A DNA stretch of 26,578 bases from CAZWHE01 sp964633825 (GCA_964633825.1 CAZWHE010000040.1:1-26578), one strand, 5' to 3'. Numbered from the stretch's first letter, positions 1 to 8,031 are shown. Notes: generated by a model from the sequence alone, not told the origin. Made by a program: numbers and translations.

Positions 1-1
1 C

Positions 2-187
2 GGCCGGTTTCTGGAAAAGGCCGCACAGCGCGGCTTCACCGTCCTTCTCGAGCCCGACAACCACCGCGCCCGGAGCGGAGTCCTCTGGCAAAGCGGCGGC
101 CGTGTCATGCTCGATTCCTTTTCGGGGCTTTGGACGCTGGACAGGGAGAAGGGATTCGTACGCCTGCCCGATGAGGAACCGGCCTGA
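2..187 (+). CDS. C-terminal fragment of an unrecognised protein
   Basis: An open frame enters from the left edge and runs for 61 codons to a TGA at 185-187. The start lies outside the window. The residues are moderately charged, with no membrane segment, cysteine motif or repeat. The stop abuts the ATG of the Crp/Fnr-family gene at 188, so the two are probably co-transcribed and translationally coupled. I do not recognise a family from this fragment. The frame is supported by its GC-rich third positions and by the tight junction with the next gene. Confidence 0.6.
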   Translation, partial: GRFLEKAAQRGFTVLLEPDNHRARSGVLWQSGGRVMLDSFSGLWTLDREKGFVRLPDEEPA

Positions 188-868
188 ATGAAAAAAACCA
201 TCGACTGCTTGAAAGAATGCGATCTCTTCTGCGGACTCGACGAGGCCCTCCTGGAGAAGGTCGCCCGCGCTTCGTTGGCCAGGACGGTCAAAAAGAACGG
301 GATTCTCTTCCACCAGGGCGACAAGGCCGAAGGCTTTTATATTATCGATTCGGGCCGCATCAAGGTATACAAACAGAGCCCGAGCGGAAGAGAGCACATC
401 CTCCACGTCTTCGGGCCGGGCGACCTGGTGGCCGAAGCCGCCGTTTTTGACCAGAAAACGTTCCCGGCCAACGCGGCCGCCATGGAAGATTCGAAGGTCC
501 TTTTTCTTTTTCGCGCAGAATTTCTCAGGCTTCTCTCGGAAAACCCCGAACTGGTCTTCAAGATCCTGTCCGGAATCACGCGCAAGCTGAGAGATTTCGC
601 GGCCACGATCGAAGAGCTCTCTCTCAAGGACGTGACGGCCCGGCTGGCCCGGTTCGTTCTGGAAAACATCACCGCCGAAGGAAACAGAAAGATCTGCCGG
701 CTCGATATGAGCAAATCTCAGCTTGCGGCCCGTCTGGGAACGGTGAACGAAACTCTTTCAAGAACCCTCGGAAAATTCAAAGCGCGCGGGGTTCTGGCTG
801 AAACGAAGGAAGGCCTTGTCGTTCTCGACGAAAGCACTCTTTCCCACATGATCGAGGGCGGATCTTGA
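188..868 (+). CDS. Crp/Fnr-family transcriptional regulator
   Basis: The 226-residue length is typical of Crp/Fnr regulators. Residues about 12-125 form the cyclic-nucleotide-binding-like beta-roll, with the usual glycine turns (HQGDKAEGFYII, SGRIKVY, FGPGDL). A long dimerisation helix follows, then a winged helix-turn-helix at about 175-200 (SKSQLAARLGTVNETLSR), which matches the HTH_Crp recognition motif. The family senses a small molecule or redox state and binds DNA as a dimer. Three N-terminal cysteines (C7, C11, C15) plus C170 recall the cluster ligands of FNR, but the spacing differs from the classical pattern, so an Fe-S cluster is only a possibility. The gene starts directly after the previous stop. 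Its TGA shares one base with the ATG of the glycosyltransferase downstream. The ligand and targets cannot be read from the sequence. Confidence 0.93.
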   Translation: MKKTIDCLKECDLFCGLDEALLEKVARASLARTVKKNGILFHQGDKAEGFYIIDSGRIKVYKQSPSGREHILHVFGPGDLVAEAAVFDQKTFPANAAAMEDSKVLFLFRAEFLRLLSENPELVFKILSGITRKLRDFAATIEELSLKDVTARLARFVLENITAEGNRKICRLDMSKSQLAARLGTVNETLSRTLGKFKARGVLAETKEGLVVLDESTLSHMIEGGS

Positions 869-2133
869 TGGGTTCCCCACAGCGTATTTCACGGCAAATA
901 GTGCTTCGCCTTGTTCAAGAAGTTCCCGTGATTCCCAATCCGGCCCGAAGGGAAGACAATGACGCTCTCAACCGGGCCGCCCTGAAACTGAAAGATCTTT
1001 TTACTCTCGACCGGGATCTCCTTCAGGCAGAGAAAACCCTCATCGAGAAGGGCGGCGGCCCTCCGCCGCTGGGTCCTCTTCTGGCCGTCAAGACGGCGCG
1101 CTCCCTTCTTGCCGCAGCCTCCTTTCCGCCCTCCCTCACCGTCCGCTTTCTCTTTGCCATGTACAGGGAAAAAAACAGGATGCAGCCGCCCGACGAGCAC
1201 GCTCACGGCGAAGACCTTCTCAGGAACAAGATCAGACAGCTCGAATTTCTCTTCTCGGGCAGCCCGGCCGATTGGACGATGACGGCCGTGGACGATGGAT
1301 GCCCCGAGGGGAGCGGAAAAGAAGCTCTGAAGATCCTCGAAAGATCTTATCCGGGTTATCTTGAATCGGGAAAGGCGAGAGTCCTCTTCCTCCAAGATGC
1401 CATCGAGAAGGGAGCGCCCGAGGCGGCCGGAATGAAAAGCGCGGCCGCAAGCGCCAAGGGAGGAAGCCTCCTCTTCGGGCTGAGAACACTGAAAGCCCAA
1501 GCGAGCCCGGACGACGTCGTCCTTTACACGGACGCCGATCTCTCGACACATCTGGGCCAGGCCGGGATTCTGGCCTCTCCGCTTGTCCGCAACACCGCCG
1601 ACATGGTGGCGGGATCGAGACGGGAGTGGAATTCCCTTCAGATCAAGTCGGGCTCTCGGAACAGCCGCGGCCGTCTTTTCATTCACCTCTGGAGGCGAAT
1701 GCTCCCCGTCATGCCCGGCATCATCGACACCCAGGCGGCGTTCAAGGCTATCGGTGCGAACAGCCTCGGCCGGATTCTGGCGGAGGCCCGTGAAACCGGT
1801 TTCGCCGTAGACATCGAGCTCCTGCTCCTCGCCCGCCTCGCGGGGCTCCGGATCGACAAGGCCGGCATCTGCTGGATCGACTCCGAAGCGGAATCCTCCA
1901 CCGCCGGCCAGGAGATCCACCTGGAAATGCTCAAAGCCGTCGCCCGCCTGCGGCGCAGGTCTCTTTCCACCGATCTCCCGGGCGAAGAAATCACGAGACG
2001 CGTCGAGTCTCTCGACGCAGAGAGCTGGGACGAGCTCGCCGCCGCCCCGCCGGCCTCGATCGTGAATGCTCCTCTCGATCGTCTCGGCGATCCCGAACTG
2101 GACCCGCCACATTTTGCGCGACCTGGGGAATAA
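868..2133 (+). CDS. GT-A fold (family 2-like) glycosyltransferase
   Basis: 421 residues from ATG 868; a TTG at 865 is also in frame, but the ATG overlapping the previous TGA is the simpler start. The catalytic region shows GT-A landmarks: VDDG around residues 141-144, DADLS around 222-226 (the metal-binding Asp-x-Asp type), and a DTQ motif near 287 followed by FKAI and FAVDIELLLL (about 312-320). The last pattern resembles dolichyl-phosphate glucosyltransferase-like enzymes, where DTQ-GFK and FD-E are typical. An N-terminal extension of about 110 mostly helical residues precedes the domain and has no membrane segment, so the enzyme looks soluble. Donor and acceptor are unknown. Its one-base overlap with the Crp/Fnr-type gene implies co-expression. 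Confidence 0.82.
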   Translation: MGSPQRISRQIVLRLVQEVPVIPNPARREDNDALNRAALKLKDLFTLDRDLLQAEKTLIEKGGGPPPLGPLLAVKTARSLLAAASFPPSLTVRFLFAMYREKNRMQPPDEHAHGEDLLRNKIRQLEFLFSGSPADWTMTAVDDGCPEGSGKEALKILERSYPGYLESGKARVLFLQDAIEKGAPEAAGMKSAAASAKGGSLLFGLRTLKAQASPDDVVLYTDADLSTHLGQAGILASPLVRNTADMVAGSRREWNSLQIKSGSRNSRGRLFIHLWRRMLPVMPGIIDTQAAFKAIGANSLGRILAEARETGFAVDIELLLLARLAGLRIDKAGICWIDSEAESSTAGQEIHLEMLKAVARLRRRSLSTDLPGEEITRRVESLDAESWDELAAAPPASIVNAPLDRLGDPELDPPHFARPGE

Positions 2134-2164
2134 AAACCGGCCGAGCGATCGCACGCCCGGCCGG
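2132..2164 (-). terminator. Rho-independent terminator for the minus-strand HEAT gene
   Basis: A 7-bp GC-only stem (2137-2143 with 2158-2164, CCGGCCG/CGGCCGG) has a 14-nt loop. On the minus strand it is followed directly by five T (complement of 2132-2136). It lies 27 bp beyond the stop of the HEAT-like gene and overlaps the stop of the convergent glycosyltransferase. On the plus strand no T tract follows, so it should act mainly on minus-strand transcripts. Confidence 0.7.
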
Positions 2165-2190
2165 CCCCCTCGAAACAGAGTCCCACCTCC

Positions 2191-3333
2191 TCACCTCGAT
2201 AGGTGATTGAGCAGCCCTGTCGCTTTTCGTTTCACCGAGGGCCTGACATCGGCCCTTTCCCTGATATCCTCCAGGATCGACCGCGCTTGCGCGGTGTTGA
2301 TGGAAGCAATTCCCTGGAGCGCCGAAATCGCGCTCTTCTCCTCCGCCGTAACGGCGATCTCGCCCAGGGCGGCCACAGCGTCGGGCGAGCGGTCGATCTT
2401 GAGCGCCTGCACGGCATCGAGAGTCACGCCCTCGAGGTGAATGTCCGCCACGCTCCTGATGGCGGCCACCCCTCTTCCGCCCCCCATGCAGCCGAGCACA
2501 TAGAGAACGTTCCCGCGGGCCGCCCTGTCGAGCCCGCTGAAATCCACTACGAGTTCGTCGGGAGCCGTTTCCCCGCCCACGGCGGCCAGAAGGGCCGCAA
2601 TTTGTTCCCTGTGGAAGTGCCCGCAGGGGCCGCGGACCTCGCGGACGAGCTCGGCGGCGAGACCGTCCGGCCTGGCTTCCCCCACGCCGTCGAGAAGATG
2701 ATTGCGGAGATCGGACCAGGGCGTTGACTCGCGATAGCGGTCGAGCATTCTCGACCGGTCGAGGGCGTCGATCTTATCCAGCGCGCCCGGCGTTCTCACG
2801 GCGTCGATGACGGCGCTCCTGAGAAGCCGCGGTCTGCCCGGCTCCAGTGCCGTACGAAGCACGCGGGCCACGACGGCGGCTTTCCGCGCGGCTTCCGCTT
2901 TGTCCAAACCGGCCTGGAGGCGCGCGGCTTCGAGGATGAGGTCCCCTTCCTCCCCCTCGAGCTCCACGACGCTCATCCCGGCGGCGAAGGCCATGTAATA
3001 CGGCCCTGGACGATCGAGGCCCATCTTCCCGTCCATCCTGCGCAAAAAGAGAAGCACGGGAACGTTTTCATGAAGATGGACGTGGTAGCAGATCCGCTTC
3101 GCAAAGAGGATGCGGAGCGCCCCTTCGGGCGGGGTCCCCCTGATCGTCTCGAAGACGTCGGCCCGATAGATATCGAAGTCATCGTTGCCTCCGTCCGTTT
3201 TTTGAAGAGCTCCGGCGACAGCGAGATCGGCTTCTTCCAGAAGGAAGCCGATCGAGTTGGCCGAAGCGGTCCGGCCGGCCAGCACAAAGAGGGCGGCAAA
3301 AGCCAGCAGCAGCGTGAATACCCTTTTTCCCAT
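2191..3333 (-). CDS. Exported HEAT-repeat-like protein
   Basis: 380 residues. The N-terminus is a clear Sec signal peptide (GKR, a hydrophobic stretch to about residue 20, probable cleavage after ASA near 25). Residues about 26-130 form a compact beta-rich part with FEIRG-like and PVLLFLRR segments of a type seen at the head of uncharacterised secreted proteins; I cannot name the family. The remainder, about 150-380, is helical with repeated 30-40-residue units (for example DAVQALKIDRSPDAVAALGE and ISALQGIASI), typical of HEAT/PBS-lyase-like scaffolds for protein binding. The gene starts 30 bp after the stop of the lipoprotein gene behind a purine-rich AAGGGGAAAGGGG ribosome site, so the two are probably one operon ending at the terminator at 2132-2164. 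No catalytic motif is visible. Confidence 0.8.
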   Translation of the reverse strand: MGKRVFTLLLAFAALFVLAGRTASANSIGFLLEEADLAVAGALQKTDGGNDDFDIYRADVFETIRGTPPEGALRILFAKRICYHVHLHENVPVLLFLRRMDGKMGLDRPGPYYMAFAAGMSVVELEGEEGDLILEAARLQAGLDKAEAARKAAVVARVLRTALEPGRPRLLRSAVIDAVRTPGALDKIDALDRSRMLDRYRESTPWSDLRNHLLDGVGEARPDGLAAELVREVRGPCGHFHREQIAALLAAVGGETAPDELVVDFSGLDRAARGNVLYVLGCMGGGRGVAAIRSVADIHLEGVTLDAVQALKIDRSPDAVAALGEIAVTAEEKSAISALQGIASINTAQARSILEDIRERADVRPSVKRKATGLLNHLSR

Positions 3334-3351
3334 GTCCCCTTTCCCCTTGAT

Positions 3352-3363
3352 CCCCCCGGGGGG
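3352..3363. repeat. 12-bp C6G6 palindrome between two minus-strand genes
   Basis: Six C followed by six G sit immediately after the TAG of the lipoprotein gene and before the ribosome site of the HEAT-like gene. It could fold only with a very tight loop, so a role in termination or mRNA stability is uncertain. It may also be a site of polymerase slippage. Confidence 0.45.
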
Positions 3364-5982
3364 CTAATAAGTGCAGTAAATAGACTCCTTCAAATACGCC
3401 TTGTTCAGCCGGTTGAACCGTGTTCCCGAGGCATTGGTGTAATCGAAATTCGTCGACGGCGTCATGATGTTGACGTTCGGTATAATGAAAAGATCGAGAA
3501 ACGTCGTCAGGTCGATGTGGTACGAAGTCGACCCCGGAAAGTTAACGGCGTCTCCGCCGTAGAGCCCGTAAGGCATCGCACCGTCCGCCGACAGGCCGAG
3601 GGAATGTCCCATCTCGTGGGCGCCGACGACGGCGATGTAGCGCGCCAGCCGATCAACGGCGCTGAGAATCCTGTCCCGCCTCACCGCCGCATCTCCGCTC
3701 ACGGGAGGCCCCGTTCCCGCGATCTCCATCAGGATCGCTTCGTCGTCGACACCGGTCCCCACGGGGATCCCGCGGCCGGGTATGAAATGATCGAAGGTCT
3801 GCCTGAACAAGCCCATGGACGACCTGTTCACCTCGTAGATAAAAATCCTGGTCGTCATGACGCCGAGATTCGTGCCCGGGTTGTAAGGGCTCGAACCCTT
3901 GTAGAGAACGTCGTTGTCCTGGTTGTTGTTGCACCTGTCGATGAAGGCGACGCCCAGGGCCCCGAGGTCCGAATCGCCGCCGATCGAGATCAGCGACTCT
4001 TCGTGAGAACCGTATGCGACCTGAGGGGCATTGCCCGGAAAGGCCGCCGTGTCGGCGTGAGTGAACTCGATGTTGGCCCCGTCGAAGATAAGAGCGAGCT
4101 CGCTTTCAACGGCAGCGATGACCGTCCCGTCGATCACTTCGTTCGAATCGCTCCCCGTTCCGGGAACGGGAATGGGATTCTGGCAGTTGAGGCCGAAGAG
4201 CCTGAGGTCCTCGTCGAAATCCGCCTCTCCGTTGGGCGTCATATCGGCATCGACGATAATGTAAGCCGACCCCGACATCTGTATCGTGTAGATATCCCTG
4301 CCGAATATGAGCCTCCAGACCTGCGAAGGATTGGCCGTCGTTTCGAAAGGCCTCTGGTAAACCGACGGAGTCCCGGCGGTGAATGTGTAACTCACCGGGT
4401 CGGACCCGTTTCCGAGGATGTCGTCCACCGATGCGGTCAGAATCACCGTTCCCTGGCTGAACTGCATCTCTGTCGGAACATTGTATGTGGCGCCGTCGCC
4501 GTCGGCCCTGATCTCGGTGAGATATGGGACAAGGTCGGTTCCGGGTGTGAGGGTCTCTTCTCCTGCAGTGACCGAAACAGAGCTCGAGATCTCGATCGTC
4601 TCGGGATCGACGCCCGCGCCGCCTTCGTCGTGGTAATAGAGATCGATGTCGAACCCCGTTCTCGGGGCCTGCATCGATCCTCCGGCCGGCCCGGTTCCGT
4701 TAAGAATCCTGGGAATGTCGTTGAGAGTGAGGTGGTCGATGACGGGAGCTTCCGATTCCATGGCCACGATCTCGACGTAATCATAGTAAGTCGGAACCGG
4801 CGGGAAATAAGCCGCATTGCCGGCCAGGTCGGCCACAACGTCGTTGTTGTGTGAAATATTGATCCGCGAGCTTCCCGGTGTAAAGGACGGCGCCGTACCG
4901 AGGACGACTCTGATCACGTCCGGGTTTGCGGGAACAACACTCGCCGAAATGGGCGAGCTCGTCCCGATCGTGTCTCCGCCGTTCCAGAACGCCACGTCGG
5001 CGGCGTCAAAGACGTTGTCCGTATCGACGTCCATTTCCTCGTTGAAAATCAGGAAGAGGAGCTCGCCCGCCTTGGGATTGCCCGATCCAAAGTAGATCAC
5101 GGCCTCCAGATCGGGCCGGTCTTCGGGCAGGCTCGATCCGTCTCCATCAACGACAACAGAAGCCGTCCCGCCGGGATTCGTGACAATCTCGTTTCCGATC
5201 AGATCATGGACTCCCGAAACCGCGATCCGCGATTCCGTCCCGAAACGAAGATTGGCTGTGTCGTCGCCGTCCAGAACGATGGTGACCGATCCGTTCACCA
5301 CATTGTATGAAATAGTGGAACCGTTCGGAATCGTCAGGCCTTCTCCGGGCGGATTCTCGAGCGCATAATTCGACAGGGATTCAGCCTCCGACAGGAGCAC
5401 CGGCTCGTCGTAGGTGATCACGAGAATATCGTTCGAGCTGTTTTCAACGGCAGTGGCCGTTATTCCCGAAAGGGTGGGCGGGACAGCGTCCCCCCGGTCG
5501 TTGAGAATGGTGATGTAAGGTGAATTGGCGGTGTCGCCGCCGTCGATCTTGATACGAAGCATGACGGAATTCAGGTTGACGCCCGGCACATTTCCGGGTG
5601 CATCAGAATCCCATGCAAAAATGTGGGACACGCCATCGGGACCCGCTTCCAACTCGAAAAGCCCTTCCGTAGGATTCGGCCCGCTACCCAGCGGATCGGT
5701 CAGGTCTTCCAAGCACGGATTGAACTGAGCCCCCCCATCGATTGAAAAATCGAGGGTAATATCGAGAGTTTCTGTTGTGCTGCTGTATAGGGTATAGGAA
5801 ACGAGAACCGTTCCGTCTTCGTCGGGATCAGTGTCGCCCGACATATCGCCGAATGTGGCCGACGAAAGCTGGGCCGCACCGACAGCGCCGCCGCCGCCAC
5901 CGCCTCCACAACCACCGATTATAAAGAGGATTAAGAGGCAAATAGACAATATGACCGGGCTGTCTGTTCGAGGTAAAGCCAT
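3364..5982 (-). CDS. Large putative lipoprotein with Ig-like region and HExxH metalloprotease motif
   Basis: 872 residues from ATG 5982; the frame continues upstream to ATG 5991 and TTG 6003. I prefer 5982 because AAGGGG lies about 10 bases upstream. The N-terminus is a lipoprotein signal with a lipobox-like IIGGC followed by seven glycines, so the mature protein is probably lipid-anchored. The central ~600 residues are Asp/Gly/Thr-rich beta-sandwich-like segments of the bacterial Ig type found in surface proteins (YDEPVLLSEAESLSNYAL, DLIGNEIV, DLAGNAAYF), with a DPDEDG stretch suited to calcium. Near the C-terminus is HEMGHSLGLSADG (HExxH, His at about 789), and about 50 residues later a Met-turn-like NIMTP. 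This resembles the metzincin zinc-protease clan, but the usual third ligand position is Ala, with an Asp one residue further. Surface protease is the likely role; activity is unproven. Confidence 0.78.
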   Translation of the reverse strand: MALPRTDSPVILSICLLILFIIGGCGGGGGGGAVGAAQLSSATFGDMSGDTDPDEDGTVLVSYTLYSSTTETLDITLDFSIDGGAQFNPCLEDLTDPLGSGPNPTEGLFELEAGPDGVSHIFAWDSDAPGNVPGVNLNSVMLRIKIDGGDTANSPYITILNDRGDAVPPTLSGITATAVENSSNDILVITYDEPVLLSEAESLSNYALENPPGEGLTIPNGSTISYNVVNGSVTIVLDGDDTANLRFGTESRIAVSGVHDLIGNEIVTNPGGTASVVVDGDGSSLPEDRPDLEAVIYFGSGNPKAGELLFLIFNEEMDVDTDNVFDAADVAFWNGGDTIGTSSPISASVVPANPDVIRVVLGTAPSFTPGSSRINISHNNDVVADLAGNAAYFPPVPTYYDYVEIVAMESEAPVIDHLTLNDIPRILNGTGPAGGSMQAPRTGFDIDLYYHDEGGAGVDPETIEISSSVSVTAGEETLTPGTDLVPYLTEIRADGDGATYNVPTEMQFSQGTVILTASVDDILGNGSDPVSYTFTAGTPSVYQRPFETTANPSQVWRLIFGRDIYTIQMSGSAYIIVDADMTPNGEADFDEDLRLFGLNCQNPIPVPGTGSDSNEVIDGTVIAAVESELALIFDGANIEFTHADTAAFPGNAPQVAYGSHEESLISIGGDSDLGALGVAFIDRCNNNQDNDVLYKGSSPYNPGTNLGVMTTRIFIYEVNRSSMGLFRQTFDHFIPGRGIPVGTGVDDEAILMEIAGTGPPVSGDAAVRRDRILSAVDRLARYIAVVGAHEMGHSLGLSADGAMPYGLYGGDAVNFPGSTSYHIDLTTFLDLFIIPNVNIMTPSTNFDYTNASGTRFNRLNKAYLKESIYCTY

Positions 5983-6122
5983 GAATATCATTCCCCTTTT
6001 CAAATCCCTCTAATCTTCGGCGAGGTATTTAATTAGCTTTAATTAATATTAAGCAATTTTTATTTTATTTAATGACATAGATAGAGCGCTACCTATTTAA
6101 CTTCAGTAAATTACCACCCATT

Positions 6123-6141
6123 AATCACATCGAATGTGATT
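6123..6141. promoter_or_regulatory. Dyad operator candidate upstream of the Fe-S reductase
   Basis: A perfect inverted repeat with 8-bp arms, AATCACAT and ATGTGATT, spaced by CGA, sits in the AT-rich divergent region. It is about 80 bp upstream of the probable start of transcription of the reductase and about 140 bp upstream of the lipoprotein start. The TCACA/TGTGA half-sites are those used by Crp-type regulators, but here they are in the reverse order and spacing, so the binder is unknown. No T tract follows, which argues against a terminator. Confidence 0.5.
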
Positions 6142-6178
6142 GTTGTTTGGAATGATTGGCCCCCGTATTCCTTACTTC

Positions 6179-6207
6179 TTGATCTTTTCATGCCCATAGC
6201 TTATGAC
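6179..6207 (+). promoter_or_regulatory. Candidate sigma-70-type promoter of the reductase gene
   Basis: TTGATC (6179-6184) and TATGAC (6202-6207) are separated by 17 bp, each matching four of six consensus bases. Transcription would begin near 6214, leaving a short leader with GAGG before the ATG at 6241. No regulator link can be read directly. Confidence 0.4.
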
Positions 6208-6240
6208 TCTGGAACAGTTTGAAGAAAAAGAGGCGAGAAC

Positions 6241-7320
6241 ATGCAATACAGACCCTACGGAAAGACGGGCCGGAGTGTTTCCGTTCTTGGTTTCGGCGGG
6301 ATGCGCTTTTCCAAAGACGAAGAGCTGGGGGCCGCCGCCATGCTCCGGGCTTACGAGCTGGGCATTAATTATTTTGATACGGCCCCCTTTTACTGCCGGG
6401 ATCGGAGCCTCGATATTTTCGGAAAAGCCCTGCCCCACATGGATCGGGAAAAGATCCTGGTCTCTTCAAAGTCGAACATCAATCACGACCGCAATGAAAA
6501 GGATCTGCAGCGCAGCGTGGAGAAAATGCTGAAGAGAATGAAGATCGACACCCTTGACTTCCTTTATATGTGGTGCATCTTCGACTTGGAGCAATACCGC
6601 CGCATCATTGCTCCGGGGGGGCCCTATGAAGGAGCCCGAAAACTCCGCAGGGAAGGGATCGTGCGTCACATCGTTTTTTCGGCCCCCGCCCCGACAAGCG
6701 ATATCGTGACCATCTGCGAAGAGGGTCTCTTCGAAGGGGCCCTGTTAAGCTTCAATATCATTAACCAGGCCGTTCGCTTGGAAGGGCTCCGCGCAGCTCA
6801 CAGATCGGGCATCGGCACAGCCGTGATGAATCCATTGGGAGGCGGTTTACTGACAAGGTTGAAGGGTAATCTCGATATCAGCCGGGGCATGGACGAGGAA
6901 TTACTTCGCACCGCCCTCAGGTTCTGTGCATCTCACGAGGAAGTCGGCTGTGTCCTGTCCGGAATGAAAAGCCCTAAAGAAGTGGAAATGAATGTCCGGG
7001 CTATAAAATCGGTGGAGGAGCCCTCGTCTGAAGAAATTCGCAGGGTGAGGCAAAGATTTGCCGGGCTGGGCAAAAACTTTTGCACAATCTGCCGTTACTG
7101 CCTTCCCTGCCCCGAAGGGATCGACATACCGGCTTTCATGTCTGCTTACGATTACACCAGGGCAGGACTTAGAGAGCTTGCCAACCAACAGATCAGATTC
7201 AGGCAATCAAAGGTCACGGCTGATGCGTGCAGTGAATGCGGGGAGTGCGAAGAGACCTGTACTCAACAACTTCCTATTATCAATAGACTTAAGGGAAAAA
7301 ATCCCAGAATTGGAAAATAA
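6241..7320 (+). CDS. Aldo/keto reductase with C-terminal 4Fe-4S motifs
   Basis: 359 residues, the usual size for the ferredoxin-fused aldo/keto reductases (COG1453 type). The barrel starts with YGKTGRSVSVLGFGGMRF. The catalytic positions visible are D46 and Y51 (FDTAPFY) and K77. The fourth, normally His in D-x-Y-x-x-H, is Trp111 in DFLYMW, so classical reductase activity may be altered. The C-terminus carries C281-x2-C284-x2-C287-x2-C290-P and C330-x2-C333-x2-C336-x3-C340, two cluster-type cysteine sets. Cytoplasmic redox function is expected; the substrate is unknown. It is a single-gene unit with GAGG as ribosome site. Third codon positions look visibly less GC-biased than in neighbouring genes, which could mean a different expression level or more recent acquisition. 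Confidence 0.9.
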   Translation: MQYRPYGKTGRSVSVLGFGGMRFSKDEELGAAAMLRAYELGINYFDTAPFYCRDRSLDIFGKALPHMDREKILVSSKSNINHDRNEKDLQRSVEKMLKRMKIDTLDFLYMWCIFDLEQYRRIIAPGGPYEGARKLRREGIVRHIVFSAPAPTSDIVTICEEGLFEGALLSFNIINQAVRLEGLRAAHRSGIGTAVMNPLGGGLLTRLKGNLDISRGMDEELLRTALRFCASHEEVGCVLSGMKSPKEVEMNVRAIKSVEEPSSEEIRRVRQRFAGLGKNFCTICRYCLPCPEGIDIPAFMSAYDYTRAGLRELANQQIRFRQSKVTADACSECGECEETCTQQLPIINRLKGKNPRIGK

Positions 7321-7336
7321 ACACAAAAAAGTACTG

Positions 7337-7355
7337 CCAATTTCCAGAAAATTGG
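7337..7355 (+). terminator. Weak hairpin after the reductase gene
   Basis: CCAATTT (7337-7343) pairs with AAATTGG (7349-7355) around a 5-nt loop, 16 bp after the reductase stop. The stem is AT-rich and followed by an alternating AT tract, not a T run. A second possible stem lies downstream: AGCACT at 7390-7395 with AGTGCT at 7413-7418, then CTTTT. Between them these may end transcription in the convergent space shared with ruvC. Confidence 0.35.
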
Positions 7356-7563
7356 ATATATAATATATATATAGAGAGGAAGTAATAAAAGCACTGCAGA
7401 TCGGGACCACTAAGTGCTCTTTTAAAACAAATTCAAAATCATCCGGTACAGGGTTGTGTGCCAACACGTACATCATTCCTTCTTCTTCTTCCCCCTTTTC
7501 CCGAAAACTCCTTGGCCGGATGATTTTTTTTTGGATGAACATCCCCGACCGGCGCCGCCTTGA

Positions 7564-8031
7564 TCAACTCCTGTGCGCCTGGCAGATGGCAACTGCGAGT
7601 GCATCGGTCACATCGTCGGTTTCAGCTTCGATCCCTTTCCCCAGAATGACCCGGACCATTTCCCTGACCCGATCTTTCCTCGCATTCCCCGACCCTGTGA
7701 CCGCTTTCTTGATCTCGGCCGGAGAGAGACTGGAGACGGGGATGCCCGCAGCCGCGGCCGCCAGAAGAATCACTCCTCTCGCCTCACCGATCTGGATCAG
7801 GCTCTTTATGTTGCGGCCGAGGAAGACCTCTTCCACGGCGACGATTTGGGGATCGCTCTTCTTGATAACGCTACGAATCCCCTCCCAGATATCCCTCAAC
7901 CGTTCGGGAAGGCCGGCCCCTCTCGAAGCGCGGACGACACCGGCGGCTAGGGTGATGAGATCATTCCCTTCCGCAACGAGGAGACCGTACCCCACGAAAC
8001 TCGTTACCGGATCAATGCCCAGAATTCGCAT
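7564..8031 (-). CDS. ruvC: RuvC Holliday junction resolvase
   Basis: 155 residues, slightly shorter than the usual 160-175. It starts MRILGIDPVTSFVGYGL, the family opening with catalytic D7. The other acidic residues match: E67 in VAVEEVFLGRN, and D140 and D143 in DDVTDALAVAIC near the C-terminus. RuvC is a dimeric Mg-dependent nuclease that cuts Holliday junctions in the RuvABC complex during recombination repair. ruvA and ruvB are not adjacent, as the gene stands alone between a convergent reductase and a divergent ispD. The short C-terminal end stops soon after the last catalytic helix, still compatible with activity. Confidence 0.95.
   Translation of the reverse strand: MRILGIDPVTSFVGYGLLVAEGNDLITLAAGVVRASRGAGLPERLRDIWEGIRSVIKKSDPQIVAVEEVFLGRNIKSLIQIGEARGVILLAAAAAGIPVSSLSPAEIKKAVTGSGNARKDRVREMVRVILGKGIEAETDDVTDALAVAICQAHRS

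Noticed and set aside
889..2154. A 421-codon minus-strand frame opposite the GT-A glycosyltransferase
   Set aside because: No motif, no ribosome site, and it overlaps almost the whole of a recognisable gene.
3333..3366. Stop-codon readthrough fusing the lipoprotein and the HEAT protein (they are in the same frame, 10 codons apart)
   Set aside because: The downstream protein begins with its own signal peptide and ribosome site, so separate genes are more likely; being in phase is a one-in-three chance.
3070..4854. A 594-codon plus-strand frame across the HEAT and lipoprotein genes
   Set aside because: Antisense to two genes with signal peptides and motifs; its composition (rich in Arg, Val, Gly, His) is that of a shadow frame.
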